From the NCBI GenBank assembly GCA_963777595.1, contig CAVZRE010000040.1, positions 186,001 through 250,000 of the forward strand: a stretch of DNA of 64,000 nt, read 5' to 3'. Numbering within the stretch: position 1 is the first letter of the stretch; every line of letters begins with the position of its first letter. Origin of the DNA: CAVVFX01 sp963777595 (GTDB taxonomy: Bacteria; Acidobacteriota; Terriglobia; Bryobacterales; Bryobacteraceae). Shown piece after piece: positions 1 through 7,735 of this stretch. The position numbers were made by a program, and so were the translations under genes. Under the pieces are notes generated by a model. The model was not told the DNA's origin and made no database searches. It saw only the letters and a list, made by a program, of their open reading frames with translations.

Positions 1-3000
1 CATGCCCGCCGAGGGTGGTTTGCCGTCACGCCGCACCTTCGACGGATTCAGAGCCACCGTAGTGGGCTGGACGGCGGCCGGCAAAATTCTCTATGCGACG
101 AGCCGCTATTCGACGCTGCCGTCCGTGCAGTTAGCCACGGTCGACATGGATAAGCAGGTTGAACTTGTGCCGCTCAGCCAGGCTTCGCAAGGCTGTTACG
201 ACGCGCGAGGAGACCTCTTCTTTACGCGGCTCCCGTTCCAGGGCAGCTATACCAAGCGATACCAGGGCGGGTCGGTCGAGAATTTGTGGAAGTATACGGG
301 CAGCGGGGAAGCCGTTCCGCTGACTGGCGACTTCGCCGGCACCAGCAAGAATGCAATGTGGTGGAAAGGCCGGGTCTATTTTCTTTCTGATCGCGACGGG
401 ACCATGAACCTCTGGTCCATGGATGAGAATGGCAAAGGGCTCAAGCAGCACACCCGGCATCAAGGCTGGGACGTGAAGAGCGCGTCGTTAAGCCAGGGAC
501 ACATTGTGTACGAGATGGCTGCGGATCTGTATGCCTATGACATTGCGGCGGGCACCGACAAGAAGGTGCCGATCGAACTCTCTTCCGATTTCGATCATTT
601 GCGCGAGCATTGGATCAAGAATCCTCTGGACTACATTACGTCAGCGCACCTCTCGCCGGATGGCACGAGTGTGGCGTTCACGGCGCGCGGCAAGGTGTTT
701 GTAGCGCCTGTCAAGAGCGGGCGTTTCGTGGAGATTCCGGCCCGGCATCCAGGGCGTTACCGGGATGCGCGGTTTATGCCGGACGGTAAGTCACTGCTGA
801 TCCTCTCGAGTGAAACCGGAGAGGTTGAGCTATGGAAGACCCCGGCCAACGGAACCGGTGCCGGTGAACAGTTAACCACCGATGCGAAAGTCTTGCGCTG
901 GGAAGGTATTCCGTCGCCGGATGGCAAATGGATTGCGCACCAAGACAAAGATAACCAGCTTTGGCTGTTGGACACGGCCAGTAAATCGCAGAAACGGATT
1001 GCCACGGTCGAGACGAGCGGCGACACCGATCTGCAATACGAGAGCGTCCGGTGGTCGCCGGACAGCCGGTGGATCACCTTTGCAGAGGAGGCGCCCAACC
1101 TGTTATCGCACTTGGTTCTCTACAACGTGGAGACCGGGGCCAGGACGCCGCTGACAACGGATCGCTACGACAGCCACTCGGCATCGTGGAGCCGCGACGG
1201 TAAATGGATCTACTTCATCTCCGACCGCGCGTTGCATTCGGTGGTGCGTTCACCGTGGGGTGTGCGGCAACCGGATCCGTATTTCGACCGAAGCCAGAAG
1301 ATTTATCTGCTGGCGTTGAAAAAGGGGCTGCGGTCGCCGTTTGAACCGGCGGACGAGTTGCATCCCGACAACACGGACAAACCCGCGGACAACAATAACA
1401 AGACTCCAGCGATTCCAAAAGTGGACATCGAGGTGGACGGGATTGCGACTCGGCTACAGGAAGTTCCAGTGCCGTCTGGAAATTACAGCGATCTGGCGGT
1501 TTCCGACAAGCGGCTGTGCTGGCTGGACAACAATCCTACGACTCCGGGCAGGGGCACGCTGGAATGTCTGGATATCGCCAACAAGGGCGCGAAGCCGGAG
1601 ACGATTCTCACCAACACCCGGGACTTCGAAATGTCGGCCGACGGCAAGAAACTGTTGCTTCGCCGACAGCCTCCGACGGTTGCGCCAGCGCCTCCGCCTC
1701 CGCCGGAGTTCTTCGTAGTCGACAGCAGTATCAAGGGATCGTGGCTGTTCTCAGAGCATCAGGTAGATCTCAAGAATTGGACCTTTTCCGTGGTGCCGTC
1801 CGACGAGTTTCGCGAAGCGTTCGTAGATGCCTGGCGTTTGCACCGCGACTACTTCTACGACCGCAACATGCATGGCGTGAACTGGAAGACGATGCGCGAC
1901 AAGTACGGCGAACTGGTTGGGCGGGTGCGCGACCGGGAAGAGCTGAGCGACCTGATCTCGCAGATGGTGGCCGAACTTTCGACGCTGCACACCTTTGTCC
2001 GGGGAGGAGATCTGCGGAAAGGGCCGGACCAGGTGCAGTTGGGAACGCTCGGAGCGCGACTCGAGCGCGACCTCGCGGCGGGCGGGTACGTGGTGCAACA
2101 TATCTATCTCTCCGATCCGGACCGGCCCGACCGGGCATCGCCACTCGCTCGCCCTGGCGTAAATGTTAAGGAGGGTGATGTGCTGCTCTCGATCAACGGC
2201 GAGGATCTGTTGAAGGCCGATCCGGGAGAACTGCTGCGCAATCAGGCCGGCAAGCAAGTGCTGTTACGGGTGAAGGCTAAGGGCGGGATTGAGACTTGGG
2301 CGACGGTGGTCAGGCCACTCAACATGCAGCAGGATTCGGATCTGCGCTACGAAGAGTGGGAATACACGCGGCGCAGGGCAGTGGAGAGCGCCTCTTCGGG
2401 CAGGATCGGCTATGTGCATTTGCGCGCGATGGGCACGAACGACATCAATCAATGGGTGGAGGATTATATTCCGATCTTCACACGGGACGGCTTGATTATT
2501 GATGTGCGGCACAACCTGGGCGGCAACATCGACAGCTGGATTCTGGACCGGCTGATGCGGAAGGCGTGGATGTACTGGCAATCGCGCGTCGGTCATCCGA
2601 CTTGGAATATGCAGCAGGCATTTCGCGGACATATGGTGGTGCTTTGCGATCAGAATACCGCGTCGGATGGCGAGGCGTTCACTGAAGGGTTTCGCCGGCT
2701 GGGCTTGGGCAAAGTGATCGGCATGCGGACGTGGGGCGGAGAGATCTGGCTCAGTTCGCAAAATTTCCTGGCCGACAAAGGGATTGCGACGACGGGCGAA
2801 GATGGAGTGTTCGGGCCCGAGGGGAAATGGCTGATCGAAGGGCATGGAGTGGAGCCGGATATCGTATTGGACAATGCTCCCCATGCCACGTTCGAAGGCA
2901 AGGACGCGCAGTTGGACGCTGCGATCGAATATCTGCAAAAGCTGATTCGCGAGAAGCCGATTCCGCAGCCGCAGCCTCCGAGGTATCCGGACAAGTCGTT

Positions 3001-3025
3001 CAAGTATCCGAGCGAGGGGAACTGA
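1..3025 (+). CDS. Tricorn-like S41 peptidase, 5' partial
   Basis: A large exported-type peptidase of the tricorn/S41 family, expected to trim oligopeptides. The reading frame is open to the left edge, and the first Met visible (base 2) aligns with an internal VMPAEGG-type propeller strand, so the true start with its signal peptide lies outside the window. The first ~570 visible residues are PD40/WD40-like beta-propeller repeats (SPDGKW, SPDSRW, SRDGKW). A tricorn core follows (WRLHRDYFYD near residue 609), with the probable catalytic His in STLHTFV near 662. A PDZ domain spans about 678-766, and the S41 nucleophile Ser lies in TASDGEAF near 888. The C-terminus is Pro-rich. It converges with the PPC-domain gene. 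Family assignment is strong; substrate is unknown. Confidence 0.9.
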   Translation, partial: MPAEGGLPSRRTFDGFRATVVGWTAAGKILYATSRYSTLPSVQLATVDMDKQVELVPLSQASQGCYDARGDLFFTRLPFQGSYTKRYQGGSVENLWKYTGSGEAVPLTGDFAGTSKNAMWWKGRVYFLSDRDGTMNLWSMDENGKGLKQHTRHQGWDVKSASLSQGHIVYEMAADLYAYDIAAGTDKKVPIELSSDFDHLREHWIKNPLDYITSAHLSPDGTSVAFTARGKVFVAPVKSGRFVEIPARHPGRYRDARFMPDGKSLLILSSETGEVELWKTPANGTGAGEQLTTDAKVLRWEGIPSPDGKWIAHQDKDNQLWLLDTASKSQKRIATVETSGDTDLQYESVRWSPDSRWITFAEEAPNLLSHLVLYNVETGARTPLTTDRYDSHSASWSRDGKWIYFISDRALHSVVRSPWGVRQPDPYFDRSQKIYLLALKKGLRSPFEPADELHPDNTDKPADNNNKTPAIPKVDIEVDGIATRLQEVPVPSGNYSDLAVSDKRLCWLDNNPTTPGRGTLECLDIANKGAKPETILTNTRDFEMSADGKKLLLRRQPPTVAPAPPPPPEFFVVDSSIKGSWLFSEHQVDLKNWTFSVVPSDEFREAFVDAWRLHRDYFYDRNMHGVNWKTMRDKYGELVGRVRDREELSDLISQMVAELSTLHTFVRGGDLRKGPDQVQLGTLGARLERDLAAGGYVVQHIYLSDPDRPDRASPLARPGVNVKEGDVLLSINGEDLLKADPGELLRNQAGKQVLLRVKAKGGIETWATVVRPLNMQQDSDLRYEEWEYTRRRAVESASSGRIGYVHLRAMGTNDINQWVEDYIPIFTRDGLIIDVRHNLGGNIDSWILDRLMRKAWMYWQSRVGHPTWNMQQAFRGHMVVLCDQNTASDGEAFTEGFRRLGLGKVIGMRTWGGEIWLSSQNFLADKGIATTGEDGVFGPEGKWLIEGHGVEPDIVLDNAPHATFEGKDAQLDAAIEYLQKLIREKPIPQPQPPRYPDKSFKYPSEGN

Positions 3026-3051
3026 TAAAGCGATTCAGCCGCCGATAAATG

Positions 3052-3098
3052 CAGATGAACGCCGTTTTTTTGGGAATGGACCTAGCGGCGGACATCTG
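3052..3098. repeat. Imperfect inverted repeat between convergent genes
   Basis: CAGATGAACGCCG is followed by an imperfect reverse complement (CGGCGGACATCTG) with a T7 run in the loop. It lies between the convergent ends of the tricorn and PPC genes. The arm motif CAGATGAACGCCG recurs at 7650-7662 in another inverted repeat, so this is probably a copy of a dispersed intergenic element. It could also act as a weak bidirectional terminator. Confidence 0.5.
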
Positions 3099-3120
3099 TG
3101 TTGGTCGGCGGCGAGCGCCG

Positions 3121-5160
3121 TTACGGTTTCGCTACCACCTTGATCGGAATGGCAGGAAGGTAGCGCGTGATGGTTTCCTTGCCGTTTTTCAGCACGCCCA
3201 TGATGATCACGTTTTGGAGCAGGCCGGGCTTAGCGTCGGCACTGACGCTGATGTTGACCGTAGCTTCGTCTTTGTCCGCGGGCAGGAAGATGGACTTCAT
3301 GGTGATGCCGTTGGCAACGCGTCCGGCGCTTAGGTTCAGCGCGCCTTTGGTATCCGGCATACGCTTCACTTTGATCACGACCGGCACTTCAGAATCCTGC
3401 TTAACCTCGAGAACTTTGCCCTCAACGTTGCTCTGTAGCGAGTAGGCGGCCGGCTTCAGCACCGAGAGCGCCAAGCGCGCGGTGGGCATGAAATGGGTGT
3501 AGGCGAAGGCTTGCATGACATTCTCGGCGGTCTGAGCCCGATGGCGGAGGGTCCCCGCTCCAACGGGAACCGTGCCGTAGATCGCGGGCTCTACGATGCC
3601 GGGCGGCGCGTCGGGAGGCGCGGTGATGGTCACACGTCCTTCATCCTGCCCGGTCTGAATGACGGCTTCGCTGGCCTTGAAGCCCGGGGGCAGGCCTTCG
3701 ACGTCGAGGTGGATTTCGCCGGCGAAAGCGTCTTTCCGGATGGCGGTGATGGTGATGGCTGCCGTATCGCCTTGGCCCAGACGCGGATTATCGGGTACGA
3801 TGCGCAGCACGAAGTCCGGCTGCGGCGGCCCGATGCTCAGGCGATAGGCATACTCTTCGCCGCCATTGCCCTGTATGTCGCGCAGGCGGAGGGTATACAC
3901 GCCGGCGGCGGCGAAGGTGAAGAGGATGCGCGAATCGGCATGATGAGTGGCTGGAGAATCGGTCAGGTCGACGAAATCGTCGTTTTCCGCGAGCTGATTG
4001 CCTTTGGCGTCGAGTAAGGTAAGAACGGAATCGAGCGGCGAACCCAGGCGGCGCGCCATGGTCTCCATGACCAGCTTCTCGCCCTTCTGCACGGTGAACT
4101 GGTAATAGTCGATGTCGCCCGGTTTCTGGATGCGTCCATTAATAACAGCCGGAGGCGTGACCTTCTGGGCAGTTTCCGGAGTATCGTTGGGCTCGTGCTC
4201 CATCTCATCGCAGTGACTATCGACCAGGAACGGCAATCCTTCGATCGCGAGTTTGCCGGGCTCTTTGGGTAAGTCGAGGTCGAGCGTGTTTTTGGCCAGG
4301 TTATAGCCGTGAAGCTGCAGGTGAACCTTGGTTGCGACTTCTCCGCCTAACGGGAAGATATCGGTGACATACGGCAGTTGACCAACACTCAGGCGATAGA
4401 TGAAGTCGGGCCGGCCCCGGTAGATAATGTCACGCAACTCGACAGTGTAGTCGCCGTCTTTGGGAACTTCGAGATACATCACGGGATCGGGACGGGTGCG
4501 GAAATCGTCGGCATAGGCGACCTGCTCGCCTTGGGCGTCATAGACGGTCAGGCAGGGGTCGAACCAGCCGGGTACCGCGTTGGCGATGAAAGGAACGATA
4601 GCGCGTCCCAGGACAGAGAGTACCAGCTTTTGGCCGGCCTGCGCGTGGAACCGGAAGTAGTCGCGGTCGGTGTCGGTGATCTGTCCATTGACGAGCACGG
4701 GCAAAGGGGGAAGCACTTGCGGCTGAGCCTTATCTGAGTTCGGCTCGACTTCATTGATTTCGGGAAGGTCGCCGACATAGAAGCGGAAACGGTTCGATAC
4801 ACCGCCGGCAGTGATGAGCCGGATTTCGCGCTCCGTCAACTCGGCATCCGGCGCGATGGCTAGTTCCAGGCTGGCGTGGGTGGGATCTTTGAACGCGAGG
4901 ACGCGTCCCGAAATGCCTTTCCCGCTGACCCAGACCGAGGTTGCGGCGACGTCGCCGCCAAGGTCGGTGCCGGTGGCGATGGCCGCAACAGTCGTGCCGC
5001 GGCGTCCACCGGCGGGAAAGACATAAGTTAATAGCGGTAGGGGCGCTTCGAGCGGTTTGATTGCGGGAGGGGCTATTTTGGCGGGCGGTTTCGCGGGAGG
5101 CGCAGCCATGGCAGCCCAGGCGAGCAGCGGGATCAGAAGGTAGTTCGACGAAGGCGTCAT
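3121..5160 (-). CDS. Secreted protein with two pre-peptidase C-terminal (PPC) domains
   Basis: A 679-residue exported protein of unknown function. The chosen ATG at 5160 gives a hydrophobic leader (YLLIPLLAWAAMAAPP) followed by a Pro/Ala/Lys linker. Two PPC-type beta-sandwich domains are visible at about residues 157-245 (TDTDRDYFRF, then YTVELRD) and 340-437 (GDIDYYQF, then YTLRLRD). Ig-like stretches lie before and between them. PPC domains usually sit on secreted proteins and help surface or substrate association. No catalytic motif was found. It is the last gene of the minus-strand PSD1-DUF1501-WD40-PPC cassette, and its ATG overlaps the WD40 stop by ATGA, implying translational coupling. 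A longer frame up to 5274 overlaps the WD40 gene and is rejected. Confidence 0.82.
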   Translation of the reverse strand: MTPSSNYLLIPLLAWAAMAAPPAKPPAKIAPPAIKPLEAPLPLLTYVFPAGGRRGTTVAAIATGTDLGGDVAATSVWVSGKGISGRVLAFKDPTHASLELAIAPDAELTEREIRLITAGGVSNRFRFYVGDLPEINEVEPNSDKAQPQVLPPLPVLVNGQITDTDRDYFRFHAQAGQKLVLSVLGRAIVPFIANAVPGWFDPCLTVYDAQGEQVAYADDFRTRPDPVMYLEVPKDGDYTVELRDIIYRGRPDFIYRLSVGQLPYVTDIFPLGGEVATKVHLQLHGYNLAKNTLDLDLPKEPGKLAIEGLPFLVDSHCDEMEHEPNDTPETAQKVTPPAVINGRIQKPGDIDYYQFTVQKGEKLVMETMARRLGSPLDSVLTLLDAKGNQLAENDDFVDLTDSPATHHADSRILFTFAAAGVYTLRLRDIQGNGGEEYAYRLSIGPPQPDFVLRIVPDNPRLGQGDTAAITITAIRKDAFAGEIHLDVEGLPPGFKASEAVIQTGQDEGRVTITAPPDAPPGIVEPAIYGTVPVGAGTLRHRAQTAENVMQAFAYTHFMPTARLALSVLKPAAYSLQSNVEGKVLEVKQDSEVPVVIKVKRMPDTKGALNLSAGRVANGITMKSIFLPADKDEATVNISVSADAKPGLLQNVIIMGVLKNGKETITRYLPAIPIKVVAKP

Positions 5161-6204
5161 TTCAGTGTAGCCAAGAGCTTTCCAGTGGTTCCGTTCCAGA
5201 GCAAGACTGCGCCGGAGGCGCTTCCAGACGCGACGCGCGAGCCATCCGAATTCACGGCAACAGCCTCGACCCAATCGGTATCGCCGGTCAGGTTCGAGAG
5301 AAACCCGCCATTCTGATTGAGCACGCGAATGTTCTTATCGGAGAGAGCCACCAGCAGACGCGGCGCCTTGGAGCCTGCGCCGGGTGCGCTAAAGGCAAGT
5401 GCGGCCGGGACGCCGGGTCCAACGTCTACCGGCCGGGTCGCACGGAGCAGAGTGGCTCGCCGCGCAGTCTGCTGCGCCGTCATGTTTTTGGGGTCGCCGG
5501 CAGCTTCGGTGCGCCAGATGCGGATGACGCGTTCGGAATCCGCAGCGTCCGTACTGCCGATCGCCAGGATAAGAAGCGTGCCGTCGGGGCTGAAGGCTAC
5601 GCCATTGACGGGGCCGGCCGGATTTTCGGGAAGGCGGGTGAGCGGCTTCCATGAGGCGTTGACCTCATTTCCAAGCGTCCAGACTTGAGCGGTGCGGTCG
5701 GCGCTAGAGGCGGCCATCAGTTTTCCGTCAGGACTGAAAGCGATGCCGCGTGACCCAGCCGCTCAGGTCCTTCAACGTGGTAACGATTTTGCCGTCAACC
5801 GAATTCCAGAGACGGACGGTGCCGTCCGGCGCGCCACCGGCGACCCATTTCCCGTCGGGACTAAAGGCCACGGCATAACATTCATCCTTTTCCTGGTCGA
5901 GGGTGAAGAGCACGTGCCCGGTCGCGAAGTCGAGCAGACGGATGGCGCCGCTACGTCCCGGGTCTCCTTCAGCGATGGCGAGTTGAGCGCCGTCTTTAGA
6001 GAAGGCGAGGGCGCGCACGCGTCCGATCAGGCCGGCGATACGGCGCTCGAGTTTGGCATTGGCGACGTCCCAGATGAGGACTTCCCCGTAGCCTCCGGAG
6101 GCTAGCCGGCCGGATGGATGGAAGGCTACTGCCGTGACTGGATTCGCCGGGGCGTCGACGGAGGCGGCGAGGACCGAAATGGCGGTAGCAAGACAGCATG
6201 CCAA
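5157..6204 (-). CDS. WD40 repeat protein, frameshifted
   Basis: A beta-propeller scaffold protein with a probable signal peptide. Blades are marked by VTAVAFHPSGRLASGG, VRALAFSKDGAQLAI, YAVAFSPDGKWVAGG, VNGVAFSPDGTLLIL and VEAVAVNSDGSRVASG. The frame opens at a TTG (6204) preceded by GGAGTAGG. It is broken once near 5747: residues after SGWVT continue as GIAFSPDGKLMAASSADRT only if one base is dropped. Because both sides are clean WD40 sequence, a single-base insertion error or very recent mutation is likelier than two genes. It sits between the DUF1501 and PPC genes on one strand and overlaps the PPC start. Similar propellers accompany PSD1/DUF1501 pairs in Planctomycetes and Acidobacteria. 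Function is unknown. Confidence 0.78.
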
Positions 6205-6234
6205 TGGCCTACTCCACGCGGTCGTTACCGAGTC

Positions 6235-7584
6235 TCACACCAACTCCGTCAGGAGGCCGCCGGACTGCACATTTCCCGAGCCGATGGGCGTGACGTAGGC
6301 GGTGCATCCCTGGGGGTGCGGCAAACGGCCGGTGGGGTCGATTCCGAGCAGTTTGTACATACTCGCCGAAAGATCCCAAGGATAGACGGGCCGGTTGACG
6401 AGATTCTCGCCCCGTGCGTCGGTTGCGCCGAGAACCATGCCGTGTTTGAATCCGCCGCCTGAGACTACGGCCGAGAAACAGTTGCCGTAATGATGACGTC
6501 CGCCAAACCATGGCGGCTCCATCGAGATTCTGGGGGTGCGTCCGAACTCGCCGTACCAGGTGACTATGGTGCTGGGAAGCAGGCCGCGATCCGCCAGATC
6601 CGACAGCAAAGCTGCGTAAGCCGCATCGAGGATCGGCAACTTCCTGTTCATGGCTTCGAAGTTGTTGACGTGGGTGTCCCAGCCGCCGTCGTTGACCGTG
6701 ACAAAGGGAACGCCGGCTTCTACCAGGCGCCGCGCCAGCAGGCAGGACTGGCCGAACTGATTGCGGCCGTATTTATTGCGGACCGCATCCTTCTCCTCGC
6801 TGAGGTCGAAAGCCTTGCGCGCATCGCCCAGGATCAGGCTGTAGGCCTTCTCCTGGTACTCGTCCATAGCTTTGAATTCGGGCTGGCTTTCGGTCTCTCT
6901 GGCGAGGATGTCGACAGATTTGAGGAGGCTGCGGCGTTCTTCCATGCGACTCTGTGTCATCCCCTTCGGCGGGACGATGCCCTGTACGCGGAAGTTGGGA
7001 TTGTTGGGATCGCCGCCAGGAGCGAAGGTCTTGTAGTTATTGCCCAGGAAGCCGGCTTCCGAAAAGCGTCCCAGAGGATTGGTGAGTGTGACGTAAGGAG
7101 GCAGGGTCCCGGTGTAGCCTTTTTCCCCCTTCTTCAATGCGACCACCGCGCCCATCGCCGGATAAACCAGTTCGGCGGCCGGCATGGTGCAAGTCTGCAT
7201 GATGTACGCCGCGGTCTCGTGGCCGTTGTTGCCGTGGGTGATGCTGCGGATGATGGTGTATTTATCCGCTTGTTTGGCGAGCAGCGGCAACAGTTCGCTA
7301 ACCTGAATGCCCGGAACGTTGGTGCCGATCGGCCGGCGCAAGGGTCCCGAATAGTCTTCACCCGCCTGAGGTTTGGGGTCGAAGGTATCGGTTTGGGTCG
7401 GGCCGCCGGCCATCCAGAGCTGGATTACCGATTTGGCTTTGGCTTCCGTGGTCAGGCCCGCGGCTTTCATCCGGAACCAGTCCGCCAGCGTAAGGCCGAT
7501 CAGACCGGCGGCTCCCGCAGTCAGAAAATCGCGGCGGCTCGTACCGTCGTTCCACATGAGCTTGTTGCCTTTAATGGTTAGCAT
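6235..7584 (-). CDS. DUF1501 family Tat-exported protein
   Basis: About 449 residues, of the DUF1501 family (alkaline-phosphatase/sulfatase-like fold, mostly uncharacterised). A twin-arginine leader (SRRDFLTAGAAGLIGLTLADW) predicts folded export. Characteristic DUF1501 stretches are visible: GGPTQTDTFDPKP, SITHGNNGHETAAY, the NDGGWDTHVNNF segment, and WYGEFGRTPRI near the C-terminus. The ATG at 7584 is chosen because GAGGA precedes it by 7 bases; a TTG at 7602 would include the ribosome-binding site. It is downstream of a PSD1 gene, the usual pairing, suggesting the two exported proteins act together. A second, frameshifted paralogue lies at 52330-53763. Confidence 0.88.
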   Translation of the reverse strand: MLTIKGNKLMWNDGTSRRDFLTAGAAGLIGLTLADWFRMKAAGLTTEAKAKSVIQLWMAGGPTQTDTFDPKPQAGEDYSGPLRRPIGTNVPGIQVSELLPLLAKQADKYTIIRSITHGNNGHETAAYIMQTCTMPAAELVYPAMGAVVALKKGEKGYTGTLPPYVTLTNPLGRFSEAGFLGNNYKTFAPGGDPNNPNFRVQGIVPPKGMTQSRMEERRSLLKSVDILARETESQPEFKAMDEYQEKAYSLILGDARKAFDLSEEKDAVRNKYGRNQFGQSCLLARRLVEAGVPFVTVNDGGWDTHVNNFEAMNRKLPILDAAYAALLSDLADRGLLPSTIVTWYGEFGRTPRISMEPPWFGGRHHYGNCFSAVVSGGGFKHGMVLGATDARGENLVNRPVYPWDLSASMYKLLGIDPTGRLPHPQGCTAYVTPIGSGNVQSGGLLTELV

Positions 7585-7644
7585 GATGAATCCTCGGTCC
7601 AAAAACGCATTCCAGACATCGAGAGAATCCGACTAGGCGCCGAG

Positions 7645-7701
7645 GAACACAGATGAACGCCGATAAAATCTTTCTTTTGGCATCCGTGTTCATCTGTGTT
7701 C
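7645..7701. repeat. Inverted repeat, dispersed intergenic type
   Basis: Two perfect 14-base arms, GAACACAGATGAAC (7645-7658) and GTTCATCTGTGTTC (7688-7701), flank a 29-base spacer in the gap between the PSD1 and DUF1501 genes. The arm matches the motif at 3052-3064. Similar CACAGATGAACGCCGATAAA-type elements are common between genes in environmental bacteria. It could form a hairpin in the polycistronic message. Confidence 0.65.
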
Positions 7702-7735
7702 ACTGGCGGCTCGAGGTGTTTTCTCAGAATGCTTC

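Noticed and set aside
6490..7581. 363-codon open frame on the plus strand opposite the DUF1501 gene
   Set aside because: Composition-driven antisense frame in GC-rich DNA; no domain pattern, and the opposite strand has clear DUF1501 motifs.
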